Below, piece by piece: positions 13,847 to 21,772 of a DNA stretch of 21,828 bases. The stretch is from Clostridiales bacterium (GTDB lineage: Bacteria > Bacillota > Clostridia > Oscillospirales > Oscillospiraceae). The stretch's first letter is position 1; every line of letters starts with the position of its first letter. The position numbers were made by a program, and so were the translations under genes. The notes below the pieces were generated by a model, which saw only the letters and a list, made by a program, of their open reading frames with translations, did no database searches and was not told the origin of the DNA. The stretch lies in NCBI GenBank assembly GCA_021205375.1, contig JAJPXR010000192.1, forward strand, positions 1 through 21,828. The letters run 5' to 3'.

Positions 13847-15574
13847 TTATCCTGCCTGGCTCTCCTGATAGCGGGTGTTGTACAGATCCAGCAGGCTTTC
13901 CACGTTCTGGGATTCCACATCCGCCACATACTGATCCCAGTACTCGTCCAGGTCGTAGAGGCCCTCTGCGAAGCCCAGGGTCCAGGAGTTGATGGTGTCG
14001 TCCAGCGGGGTGCCCCACAGGTTGGCCTGCTCCAGCTCATCCTCACTCAGGGAGATGGTCGGGTCCAGATCCCGCAGGCTGCGGTACTCGGACATCCGGT
14101 CATAGAAGTCCCGGAGGCCCTCGTCGAAGTTGGAGGTCAGCAACTCGGTGGTGCCGCCATACATGAAGTTGCCGCAGGCATAGCCCAGTTCCACACGCAT
14201 ATCCACCTGGTCGTCAGAGGTCTGCGCGATGGACAGGCCGGCGCAGTAGTAGCCGTCGGTCAGGCTGTAGTTGCCGTTGTCGTCCACGGTGTAGGTCTCA
14301 CCTTCGAGGCCCCACTTGGTCAGGGTCTGGCCTTCCTCGGAGTACCAGAGCCAGTCCACGAAGCGCATCATCTTGATGAACTCTTCCTCGCCCAGCTCGT
14401 CCAGGGCGTTGGTGGAGATCATGATGCCGCACTCCAGGCGCTCATTTTCCGCCTGCTCGTCGGTGGTGCCGATGGGAACGAGGATACGGTACAGGCTGTA
14501 GTTGCCTTCGCCCACGCCTGTAGCCAGGCCGGCGTCGGTGGTGGTGTAGGTGGAGCGGTTGACGCTCAGCAGAGCGGTCTCGCCGCGGTAGAACTTGTTC
14601 TGGGCGGTGTCGTCATTCTGGGTGAAGGTTTCGGGGTCCAGGATGCCCTCGTCGACCATGCGCTGCACCACGGTCATCATTTCCTTGTAGTTCTCGCTGG
14701 TAGAGCCAAGCTCAAATTCGTCGGTGTCGGTGTTGAAGACCAGGCCGTAGTTGGAGCTCATGCTCATAGCCCAGCCGCTGTAGATGCCATAGGAGGCGCC
14801 GATGAGCTTCAGCAGGTTGCCGCCGTTGCCCTGGCCGGACTGAGCGCCGCACCACATATCAGACCAGATGTAGTCGGACTCGTCGATCATGCCCTCACTG
14901 ACCATGTAGGCCTTGACGTCCACCAGAATGTCCACGAACTCATCCCAGGTCCAGTCGTCTTCCAGCTCGGACACATCGTAGCCGGCGGCCTTGAAGATGT
15001 CGTCCCGGATGCAGATGGTGTAGTCCTGGAGGCAGGTCTCCTTCATGCCGGGCAGACGGTAATACTTGCCGTCCTCCTGGTACAGGGAGGCCACGTCGTC
15101 TTCCATGTCGTACTCTTCATAGAAGGCCTGGTAGTTGGGCATATACTGCACATAGTCGGAGACGGGGACCACGCCGCCGCCGGTCACATAGGCTGTCTCA
15201 CTGTAGATCTTGGGGATGATGTAGGGCGCGTTGCCGGCGGAGACGGCCAGGGACACCTTGTCGGTATAGTCCGTGTTGTCCACGATCTGGATATCCAGGG
15301 TCACGTTGGTGGCCTCCTGGATGGCCCAGAAGATGCCGCCCTCCTCGGACCAGGCGTCCTTATAGGGGTAGGCGCTGTTGTCGTTCAGGTACATGGTGTA
15401 GGTGACGGGGGTCTCGGAGTAGAAGTGCTCGCCGTAGGTGTAGTCCAGGTCGTCGTCGCTGATGGTGACACTGGTGGCGCCGTCGTCGTCGCTGGTGGTG
15501 CTGCTGCTGCCACCGCAGGCCGCCAGGGAGAGGACCATGGCCAACGCCAGGATCAGGCTGATCAGTTTTTTCAT
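13847..15574 (-). CDS. Sugar ABC transporter solute-binding lipoprotein (LplA-like)
   Basis: A 575-residue lipoprotein. The ATG at 15572-15574 follows AGGAGGTAATGAA and gives a perfect type II signal peptide: KK at 2-3, core 4-17, lipobox L-A-A-C with Cys20, then a Ser/Thr/Asp linker. The mature part has the cluster features of large family-1 binding proteins of the LplA type, such as the WDEFVDILVDVKAYM hinge region and FVDWLWYSEEGQTLTKWGLEGETY near the C-terminal half. It would capture oligosaccharides outside the cell and deliver them to the two permeases. In Paenibacillus, LplA/YtcP/LplB-type systems sit with aguA for aldouronate uptake, which is the most likely substrate here (inference). 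It is the last gene of the transporter group, separated from it by a 140-nt hairpin-bearing spacer. Confidence 0.92.
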   Translation of the reverse strand: MKKLISLILALAMVLSLAACGGSSSTTSDDDGATSVTISDDDLDYTYGEHFYSETPVTYTMYLNDNSAYPYKDAWSEEGGIFWAIQEATNVTLDIQIVDNTDYTDKVSLAVSAGNAPYIIPKIYSETAYVTGGGVVPVSDYVQYMPNYQAFYEEYDMEDDVASLYQEDGKYYRLPGMKETCLQDYTICIRDDIFKAAGYDVSELEDDWTWDEFVDILVDVKAYMVSEGMIDESDYIWSDMWCGAQSGQGNGGNLLKLIGASYGIYSGWAMSMSSNYGLVFNTDTDEFELGSTSENYKEMMTVVQRMVDEGILDPETFTQNDDTAQNKFYRGETALLSVNRSTYTTTDAGLATGVGEGNYSLYRILVPIGTTDEQAENERLECGIMISTNALDELGEEEFIKMMRFVDWLWYSEEGQTLTKWGLEGETYTVDDNGNYSLTDGYYCAGLSIAQTSDDQVDMRVELGYACGNFMYGGTTELLTSNFDEGLRDFYDRMSEYRSLRDLDPTISLSEDELEQANLWGTPLDDTINSWTLGFAEGLYDLDEYWDQYVADVESQNVESLLDLYNTRYQESQAG

Positions 15575-15630
15575 TTCATTACCTCCTGTTAAGTGGATTG
15601 GGTTGTTTGCTCTCCAACCGGGCGGAGCCG

Positions 15631-15678
15631 TCCCGCCGCAGCCGCCCGCGCCCGTCTTTCGCAGACGCCGCGGCGGGA
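15631..15678. repeat. Two-tier stem-loop between permease and solute-binding protein genes
   Basis: TCCCGCCGC (15631-15639) pairs perfectly with GCGGCGGGA (15670-15678). Inside the loop CGTCT (15653-15657) pairs with AGACG (15663-15667). It sits in the 140-nt gap between the permease stop and the binding-protein start. With no T-run, an mRNA processing or stability element that lets the binding protein be made in excess is more likely than a terminator. Confidence 0.55.
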
Positions 15679-15714
15679 TGGCAAGGCCCTTCGGGGAGTG
15701 AAAAACGGGTGAGA

Positions 15715-16614
15715 TTACCCCTTGACGCCGCCCAGCATCATGCCCTGGACGAAGTACTTCTGAATGAAGGGGTACACGCAGATGATGGGGGCCGCCGTCA
15801 GCACCATTGCGCAAGACTTGATGTTGGCCGCGATCTGCATGGAGTCGCCGATGGCGCTGGGGTCAGAGGTGCTGGTGGCGCTGTTGATGAGCTGGCGCAG
15901 ATAGTAGGCCACAGGCCATTTTGAGGTGTCCTGCAAATAGAGGAACGCATCAAACCAGTCGTTCCAGTACTGCACCAGATAAAACAGAGCCATTGTCGCC
16001 ATGATGGGCATGGACAGGGGCAGGGCGACGCGGAAAAACACGCCGATCTTGTTCATACCGTCGATCTCACCTGCTTCCTCCAGCTCCTTGGGCACGGTCT
16101 CAAAGAAGGACCGCATCAGGATGACGTAGTAGGTGCTGATGAGGCCGGGCAGGATGAAGGCCGCCACGGTATTGTTCAGGCCCAGAGAGTTCATCAGCAC
16201 GTAGTTGGGGATCATGCCGCCAGCGAAGTACATGGTGAAGATGATCAGGGGACTGATGACCTTGTTGGCCGTCAATTCCGGCTTGGACAGAGGGTAAGCC
16301 AGGATGGCGGAGAAGAACAGGGCGCAGGACGTGCCGATGATGGTATAAACGATGGTATTCCAGTAGTAGGGGATAAATTTGCCGTCGGTGATGATGGAAA
16401 CATAGGTCTGGACGTTGAAGCCCTTGGGGATCAGATTCACCTCGCCCGCCACGATTGCAGCCTCAGAGGAGAAGGACTGGGCGATCAGATACAGGAAGGG
16501 GTACAGCGTTGCGCAGCAGACCAGGATCATGATGATGGTGTTGAACACCGTGAACACTTTGTATCCGGTGGAGTCCTTCACCTTCATGCCGGTGGTAACT
16601 TTTTCCTTTGCCAT
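15715..16614 (-). CDS. ABC sugar transporter permease (LplC/YtcP-like)
   Basis: A 299-residue inner-membrane permease with about six membrane segments; the first is at about 20-45. The cytoplasmic EAA loop is at about 177-203 (KELEEAGEIDGMNKIGVFFR, then ALPLSMP), the site that contacts the ATPase. The C-terminus QGMMLGGVKG is characteristic of the YtcP/LplC group. It pairs with the LplB-like permease encoded 18 nt upstream to form the membrane channel. GGAGG lies before the ATG. No ATPase gene is found in the window, so a shared MsmX-type ATPase elsewhere is expected for this family. Confidence 0.93.
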   Translation of the reverse strand: MAKEKVTTGMKVKDSTGYKVFTVFNTIIMILVCCATLYPFLYLIAQSFSSEAAIVAGEVNLIPKGFNVQTYVSIITDGKFIPYYWNTIVYTIIGTSCALFFSAILAYPLSKPELTANKVISPLIIFTMYFAGGMIPNYVLMNSLGLNNTVAAFILPGLISTYYVILMRSFFETVPKELEEAGEIDGMNKIGVFFRVALPLSMPIMATMALFYLVQYWNDWFDAFLYLQDTSKWPVAYYLRQLINSATSTSDPSAIGDSMQIAANIKSCAMVLTAAPIICVYPFIQKYFVQGMMLGGVKG

Positions 16615-16632
16615 AACAATGCTCCTCCTTTC

Positions 16633-17592
16633 TTACCACAGCCCGCTGCCGGTGAGCTTCTTGGACGCCTGGTTGGCAGCGGTCAGCAGGACCAGGTTGA
16701 TGATGCCCTGGAACAGGCTGATAGCGGTGGCGTAGCTGTAGTTGCCGGAGCCGATGCCCATCCGGTAGACGTAGGTGGCGATGATGTCTGCCGTCTCGTA
16801 GGTGGTGGAGGTGTAGAGCAGGAAAACCTTCTCGAACGCCGCCGAGCCGCACAGCGAGCCGATGTTCAGCACCAGCAGGGTGGACACCGTAGGCAGGATG
16901 CCGGGGATGGTCACGTGGAGGCACTGCTGGAACTTGTTGGCCCCGTCCAGAGACGCCGCCTCGTACAGCTCCGGGTTGATGCCTGACATGGCGGCCAGGT
17001 ACAGGATGCTGCCCCAGCCAATGCCCTGCCAGACGCCGGACACTACGAAGATCGTTGTGAACCATTCCGGCAGAGCCATGAAGTTGATGGCGGTGCCGCC
17101 CAGGGATACGATCAGGCTGTTGATGGGACCGCTGGTGGACAGCAGTTCCCGGATCATACCGGCCATGATGACCATGGAGATGAAGTGGGGCAGGTAAGAA
17201 ACCGTCTGCACGAACTTCTTCCAACGGACGTTGCGCACCTCGTTCAGCAGCAGCGCGAAGATCAGGGTGATGGGGAAGCTGACCAGCAGATACTTGAAGT
17301 TCAGCAGCAGGGTGTTGCGGAACGCCCGCCAGAAATTCTGGTCCGCGATGAACTGTTGGAAGTACTTCAGGCCGCTCCATTCATCGCCGAAGATGCTGCT
17401 GCCGGCGCGGTAGCGACGGAAGGCGATGATGTTGCCCAACATGGGGACGTAACGGAACACAATGTAGTAAATGAGCGGGATCAGCATCATCAGGTACAGC
17501 ATCCAATACTCGCTGAGATGCTTGGCAACGCCGGTTTTGACCTTTTGGTTGCCAGGTGATTGCGGAGCAATCGTAGTTGATTTTGTTGCCAT
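16633..17592 (-). CDS. ABC sugar transporter permease (LplB-like)
   Basis: A 319-residue permease, typical of LplB proteins. A polar N-terminus (1-27) is followed by about six membrane segments; the first (about 31-47) ends at the family's FRYVPMLGNIIAF motif (46-58). The EAA loop is at 209-234 (LYEAASLDGANKFQQCLHVTIPGILP). The ATG follows AAGGGAG at about 8 nt. It is the first gene of the transporter group. It is preceded by a 163-nt spacer holding a terminator-like palindrome and a leader hairpin, so its expression may be partly uncoupled from the GH3 gene upstream. Confidence 0.93.
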   Translation of the reverse strand: MATKSTTIAPQSPGNQKVKTGVAKHLSEYWMLYLMMLIPLIYYIVFRYVPMLGNIIAFRRYRAGSSIFGDEWSGLKYFQQFIADQNFWRAFRNTLLLNFKYLLVSFPITLIFALLLNEVRNVRWKKFVQTVSYLPHFISMVIMAGMIRELLSTSGPINSLIVSLGGTAINFMALPEWFTTIFVVSGVWQGIGWGSILYLAAMSGINPELYEAASLDGANKFQQCLHVTIPGILPTVSTLLVLNIGSLCGSAAFEKVFLLYTSTTYETADIIATYVYRMGIGSGNYSYATAISLFQGIINLVLLTAANQASKKLTGSGLW

Positions 17593-17621
17593 AAATCAAT
17601 CTCCCTTCTTCGTTTGGTCGT

Positions 17622-17652
17622 GAGAGGCTTTCCGCTTACAGGACCGCCTCTC
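17622..17652 (-). other. Leader stem-loop upstream of the lplB-like gene
   Basis: GAGAGGC (17622-17628) and GCCTCTC (17646-17652) are perfect 7-bp inverted repeats with a 17-nt loop. On the minus strand it ends about 30 nt before the permease ATG, close to the ribosome site. It may be a leader structure or simply part of the hairpin-rich spacer. Confidence 0.4.
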
Positions 17653-17688
17653 TGCCCTCCAGGGGCACTTCCGGGGCTTGGCCCCTCC
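17650..17688. repeat. Dispersed ~39-nt palindromic repeat, intergenic copy
   Basis: Intergenic partner of the copy at 11131-11169. The core (17661-17688) carries GGGGC-TTG-GCCCC. It lies between the terminator-like palindrome and the lplB leader hairpin. Its presence both between and within genes suggests a small mobile or family-wide repeat. Confidence 0.6.
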
Positions 17689-17691
17689 TTG

Positions 17692-17712
17692 CCGTTCCCC
17701 CGGAGGAAACGG
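17692..17712. repeat. Short stem-loop next to the terminator palindrome
   Basis: CCGTT and AACGG form the outer arms, with CCC/GGG-type pairing possible inside. It directly abuts the 20-bp palindrome at 17713-17732, giving three hairpins in a row in this spacer. Confidence 0.35.
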
Positions 17713-17732
17713 GAAAATGCCGCGGCATTTTC
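17713..17732 (-). terminator. Perfect 20-bp palindrome after the GH3 gene (probable terminator or attenuator)
   Basis: GAAAATGCCGCGGCATTTTC is a perfect palindrome 23 nt after the GH3 stop. The A-tract on one arm and T-tract on the other, around a GC centre, fit an intrinsic terminator working in both directions. No promoter is obvious in the 120 nt between it and the lplB start, so partial read-through into the transporter genes is likely. Confidence 0.6.
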
Positions 17733-17755
17733 ACATGGGTCGCTGGTTCTGTCTG

Positions 17756-19918
17756 TTACTGCTCGACCACCATCCTTTCCTCTGCGGTGACGCTGAGCCG
17801 CTGGGGGGCAAAGCCCAACAGCGCCACGCTGCGGCGGTCCGGCTGGGATGTGCCCACATAGACCGTGTAGCTCCCCGGCTCCACCACGGCTGCGCCGGTT
17901 TCATCGCACAGCGCAAACGCGGACAGGGGCAGGTGGAGCGTCACCTCCTGTTGCTGGCCCGGCTGGAGGGCGAGCTTTGTCAATGCTTTCAACTGCGGGT
18001 TGGGGGTCCCCGCCCGCTCCGCTTTCACATAGACCTGCACCGTCTCCCGGCCAAACCGTGTGCCGACGTTTTTCATGCTGACGGACAGGTCGATCCCTGC
18101 GTCCGCCAACTCGCTCCCATTGATGCGCGCAATGCCCAATCGGAAGCTAGTATAAGAGAGGCCATATCCAAAGGGATACAGGGCCTCCTGTTCCATATAG
18201 CGGTAGGTGCGCCCCTTCATGGAATAATCCGTAAAGGGAGGCAGCTCTTCCGCAGAATGGTAAAAGGTGATGGGCAGCTTGCCTTCCGGGGAGACCTCCC
18301 CGAACAGGATGCGGGCAATGGCGGCGCCGCCCTGCGCCCCCGGATACCAGCCCTGCAAGATGGCGGGGACGTGCTCCGCGGCGTAGTTGATGGCCAGGGC
18401 GCTGCCGCTGAGCAACACCATCACCACCGGCTTGCCGCTCTCCACAGCCAAACGCAGCAGGGCCTCCTGGTGGCCGGGCAGGTCCAGATTGGGCTTGTCG
18501 CCGCTGGCAAACTGGTTGCCCTGGTCGCCCTCTTCCCCCTCCAGGCCGGAGTCCAGGCCCATGCAGGCGATGATGACATCGCACTCCTGGCAGATGCCCC
18601 GAACCTCGGAAAAACGGTCGTCCGGCTGGGCCAGTCCCTGGAAGCGGTCCTCGTACATGGGGCAGCCCTGGGAGGCCATGACCTGCACCTCGTCCCCCAG
18701 GTAGTCCTGGATGCCCTCCAGTACGGTGACATAGCGGGAAGCGGTGCCCTCGTAGTTGCCCACCAGCGCCCGGCGGTTGTCGGCGTTGGGGCCGATGACC
18801 CCCACCTTTTTCAGCCTGGTCTTGTCCAGCGGCAGCAAATTCCCTTCGTTTTTCAACAGGACGACGCTTCGCTCCGCCGCCTCCCGGTTCAGCCGCCGCA
18901 TGGCGGGGGTGTCCACTTGGTCATATCCAATGCTGTCGTAGGGAACAGCGCCTTCTTCTTCAAACATCCCCAGCTTCATGCGGGTGGTGAAGAGCCGCAC
19001 CACCGCCTCGGTGATGGTGTCCTCGCTGACCAGCCCCTCCTGCACCGCCTGCTCCAGATAGGCGAACAGGCTGCCGCAGTTCAGGTCGCAGCCGCTGTTC
19101 ACCGCCAAAGCCACCGATTCCACCGGTCCTTCTGTGACCATATGGCCTTCATGGAAATCCTTGATGGCCCAGCAGTCAGAAGTCACATGGCCCTCAAAGC
19201 CCCACTGTCCCCGCAGGATATCCCCCAGCAGCGTTTTGCTGCCGCAGCATGGCTCGCCGTTGGTGCGGTTATAGGCTCCCATCACCGCCTCTACCCCAGC
19301 CTCTTTCACCAGGGCGCGGAAGGCTGGGAGATAGGTCTCCCACAGGTCCTGCTGGGAGACCTGGGCGTTGAAGCTGTGACGCTGGTCCTCCGGGCCGGAG
19401 TGGACCGCAAAGTGCTTGGCGCAGGCAGCACACTTCAAATAGGTCTCGTCATGCCCCTGCAGCCCCTGCACGAACCGGACGCCCAGCCGGGAGGTGAGAT
19501 AGGGGTCCTCGCCGTAAGTCTCGTGGCCCCGGCCCCACCGTGGGTCCCGGAAGATGTTCACATTGGGCGCCCAAAAGGTCAGCCCCTTGTAGATGTCCCG
19601 GTCGTCGAAGGCCCGCTGCATGTTGTACTTGCCCCGGCCTTCGGTGGAGATCGCGTCGGCCACCGTCTCCAGCAGGTCCTCATCGAAGGTAGCTGCCAGG
19701 CCGATGGCCTGGGGGAAGATCGTGGCGACGCCGGCCCTGGCGACGCCGTGGAGCGCCTCGTTCCACCAGTTGTAGGCGGGGATCCCCAGCCGGGGAATGG
19801 CGGGGGCAGTGTGCAGCATTTGGCTGACCTTCTCGTGAAGGGTCATTTGCTCCACCAGCGCTTTGGCTCGCTGCCGATAGCGGGCCATCTGCGCCCTGTT
19901 TTGCATCAACTCGTTCAT
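17756..19918 (-). CDS. GH3 beta-xylosidase / beta-glucosidase
   Basis: A 720-residue GH3 enzyme of normal length. It would release xylose (or glucose) from the non-reducing ends of oligosaccharides. An N-terminal barrel (about 20-330) carries NEALHGVAR (53-61), the KHF motif (168-170) and nucleophile Asp248 (VTSDCW). A second alpha/beta domain (about 350-575) has the LLKNEGNLLPL entry and the acid/base-bearing loop region near GLEGEEGDQ. A fibronectin-III-like C-terminal domain follows (about 600-700). The NWWNEALHGVAR and RDPRWGRGHETYGEDPYL blocks are typical of GH3 beta-xylosidases, and the locus supports xylosidase. No signal peptide is seen. The ATG has GAGG 8 nt upstream, and it lies 33 nt after the esterase gene, so they share a transcript. 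Confidence 0.93.
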   Translation of the reverse strand: MNELMQNRAQMARYRQRAKALVEQMTLHEKVSQMLHTAPAIPRLGIPAYNWWNEALHGVARAGVATIFPQAIGLAATFDEDLLETVADAISTEGRGKYNMQRAFDDRDIYKGLTFWAPNVNIFRDPRWGRGHETYGEDPYLTSRLGVRFVQGLQGHDETYLKCAACAKHFAVHSGPEDQRHSFNAQVSQQDLWETYLPAFRALVKEAGVEAVMGAYNRTNGEPCCGSKTLLGDILRGQWGFEGHVTSDCWAIKDFHEGHMVTEGPVESVALAVNSGCDLNCGSLFAYLEQAVQEGLVSEDTITEAVVRLFTTRMKLGMFEEEGAVPYDSIGYDQVDTPAMRRLNREAAERSVVLLKNEGNLLPLDKTRLKKVGVIGPNADNRRALVGNYEGTASRYVTVLEGIQDYLGDEVQVMASQGCPMYEDRFQGLAQPDDRFSEVRGICQECDVIIACMGLDSGLEGEEGDQGNQFASGDKPNLDLPGHQEALLRLAVESGKPVVMVLLSGSALAINYAAEHVPAILQGWYPGAQGGAAIARILFGEVSPEGKLPITFYHSAEELPPFTDYSMKGRTYRYMEQEALYPFGYGLSYTSFRLGIARINGSELADAGIDLSVSMKNVGTRFGRETVQVYVKAERAGTPNPQLKALTKLALQPGQQQEVTLHLPLSAFALCDETGAAVVEPGSYTVYVGTSQPDRRSVALLGFAPQRLSVTAEERMVVEQ

Positions 19919-19951
19919 GTCTCTGTCCTCATTTCTTTTTCTCGTCTGGCC

Positions 19952-21649
19952 TCAGGCCGAAATCACATAGCCAAACCCCAAAATGGTAAACGTTTTTTCC
20001 CGGTCCTTCTCGGTCATGAAAATCGCCACCCGATGTCGGCGGGGCGTTGGCTCATGGAACAAAATGGTTGTGTGGCAGTGGGTCCAGCCCGCCTCCCTGG
20101 GGTCCAGCACCTTGCACTGTGCGCCGTCCACCCATACCTCCACTCTGCCAAACTGCGGGTCCGCCGAGTCCTTGAACTCCAACAGCAGCGCGGAACAGGT
20201 GAGTTCCAGCACAAAGGGGTCGTTTCCCTCCGCTTTCTGCCAGTTGTAGGGGAACTGAGGAGTATTCTCCAGGTCGTCGTCCAGGGGAACGGCCTGCAAA
20301 TCGGTATCCCGCCCGGTGAAACTGCCCGGCCGGATGTCCGCCCCGGCGCAGTTGTCTTTTCTGTCCAGCAGATGCACATCGGCGTACTCCACGCCGTAAT
20401 AAGGGGGGATCTCCGGGAGCGGCTCCGCCATCTCCTGTTGGTGATCCAGCCGGTCGATCAGGTAAAGCAGGCAGTCGCTCATCAGCCTGTGGCCCAGGTT
20501 GGAGGGGTGGTATACGTCATAAAAATACTGCCGTTTTGTCATCACCCTGTGCCTGTCGGAGTTTTTGCTAAACTGGGGCGACACCGCCTCCAGCAGGTCC
20601 ACCATGGGGAGCTGATAGCGCCAGCCGATGGGAGCCAGCCGCTCCTTTAAATTCCAGTCGTTGGCGAACACCGCAAACAGCAAAATCACCGCCGGATGGT
20701 TGGGCTGGCTGAGGATCTTCTTCACCAGGCTCTCGTAGCACACACCCTCGGTCTCGTCAGAGGCATCGTTCACGGCAAATTCCACCACCACCAGGTCGGG
20801 CTGTACCGTTCCGTTCCGCGTAATATCCCGGTCGTAGCGGAGCAGCGCGGTCTCAGAGGGCGTGCCGCCCACCCCGGCTTTGATGTAATGCAAATGGCTG
20901 CCGTCCCCAGCCCCATACCGTTTTTGCATCCGGCGGAAGGTTTCTCTGGCGTAACAGCGCTCTTGAGTCGGCACCGCACCGGCTCCCTGGGTGATGGAAC
21001 CGCCCAGAAAGGCAACGGTCACATCCTCGCCCGCCCTGGCCTTCCGCAACACCGCCTTGAGCCTGTGGTTGTTGCCGCCGGACAGAAAGGAGCGGGCCAC
21101 CAAGTCCCGGTAGTCCTGGCTCTCCAGATCTACCGGCGGGTCCGGGTCCACCTCCGGCACGGTGTAACCGTCATTCAGATAGAGCTTCAGGGTGACGGTG
21201 GCAGTGTCCACTTCGGGGGCCAGTAGGAACAGGAACTGACCAGGGACGGCATCCCGTTCTGGCCATGTCAGCGTGTCCAGCGGGATGACCCGCTCCACGC
21301 CGTCTCCTGTCAACCGGAACCCGTGGTCGCTGCCGCCACAAGGCCCGTCGGCAGTGTAGCAGAGGAAGCAGAACCCCACGGTTGCGGCGGGGTCCGCCGT
21401 CGTAACGGTGATGCCAATGCTGTGTACCAGGTCCCGGAATCCCTGTACCGTGGTGAGCTTGTCCAATATCGCCTCGTCTGTCACGCCGCCCACGATTTTG
21501 GCAAAGGTGACCAGGCGATCCCCGTCCAGATGGATGGGATGGCGCACGGTCCCGTTTTCCGGGGGCAATCCGCCGACCTCCTTGTCCAGCAGGACGTAGA
21601 AGCCCTGGCGTTTCTCCTGAGGGTCCATCGGAGCGAGCGGTCCTGTCAT
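19952..21649 (-). CDS. Multi-domain SGNH/GDSL hydrolase, probable acetyl-xylan esterase
   Basis: A 565-residue protein. The ATG at 21647-21649 is chosen because AAAGGAGG lies 7 nt upstream; an in-frame ATG at 21682 has no such site. Three parts: an N-terminal beta-rich region without a recognised name (about 1-190); an SGNH hydrolase domain (about 195-405) with nucleophile Ser218 (GGSIT), block II Gly (GVGGT, 259-263), block III Asn294 (FAVND) and block V Asp378/His381 (DVYHPSNLGH); and a C-terminal beta-sandwich-like region (about 430-565). All four SGNH blocks are intact. It has no signal peptide. Next to GH3, GH67 and an oligosaccharide transporter it most likely removes acetyl groups from imported xylo-oligosaccharides; the substrate is inferred. 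It is the first gene of its operon. Confidence 0.88.
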   Translation of the reverse strand: MTGPLAPMDPQEKRQGFYVLLDKEVGGLPPENGTVRHPIHLDGDRLVTFAKIVGGVTDEAILDKLTTVQGFRDLVHSIGITVTTADPAATVGFCFLCYTADGPCGGSDHGFRLTGDGVERVIPLDTLTWPERDAVPGQFLFLLAPEVDTATVTLKLYLNDGYTVPEVDPDPPVDLESQDYRDLVARSFLSGGNNHRLKAVLRKARAGEDVTVAFLGGSITQGAGAVPTQERCYARETFRRMQKRYGAGDGSHLHYIKAGVGGTPSETALLRYDRDITRNGTVQPDLVVVEFAVNDASDETEGVCYESLVKKILSQPNHPAVILLFAVFANDWNLKERLAPIGWRYQLPMVDLLEAVSPQFSKNSDRHRVMTKRQYFYDVYHPSNLGHRLMSDCLLYLIDRLDHQQEMAEPLPEIPPYYGVEYADVHLLDRKDNCAGADIRPGSFTGRDTDLQAVPLDDDLENTPQFPYNWQKAEGNDPFVLELTCSALLLEFKDSADPQFGRVEVWVDGAQCKVLDPREAGWTHCHTTILFHEPTPRRHRVAIFMTEKDREKTFTILGFGYVISA

Positions 21650-21700
21650 GTTTTTGCCTCCTTTCTCTCTTTTGTCAGTCATATATGATTTCGTGGTTTC

Positions 21701-21730
21701 ATTATATCCCGATTCGTTTTTATATGCTTA
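21701..21730 (-). promoter_or_regulatory. Promoter of the esterase-GH3 operon
   Basis: The minus strand has a perfect TATAAT at 21701-21706. The best -35, TAAGCA (21725-21730), is 18 nt upstream and matches 3/6. Start near 21694 gives a leader of about 45 nt. A good -10 with a poor -35 fits an activator-dependent promoter, in line with the AraC-type regulator. Confidence 0.55.
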
Positions 21731-21745
21731 TCATTTTTTGCTATT

Positions 21746-21772
21746 TATTTCTCGAAAATTGCCAACTATTTC
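21746..21772 (-). promoter_or_regulatory. Candidate activator-binding direct repeats
   Basis: GAAATA occurs on the minus strand at 21746-21751 and 21767-21772, exactly 21 nt apart (two helical turns). The pair lies about 16 nt upstream of the putative -35, the usual place for AraC-family direct-repeat sites. The region is AT-rich, so chance is a real alternative. Confidence 0.3.

Noticed and set aside
13484..15592. A 702-codon plus-strand open frame opposite the binding-protein gene
   Set aside because: Low-complexity V/G/H/A composition typical of an antisense shadow; it also crosses the hairpin-rich spacer.
17678..20650. A 990-codon open frame on the plus strand opposite GH3 and the esterase
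   Set aside because: It mirrors two clear enzymes with intact active sites, has a His/Gln/Val-rich composition with no motifs, and lacks a sensible ribosome site. Long antisense frames are expected in GC-rich genes.
21680..21700. Possible catabolite-repression (cre) site, TGAAACCACGAAATCA on the minus strand
   Set aside because: Its length and centre do not fit the 14-nt cre pattern; it has two extra bases and poor symmetry.
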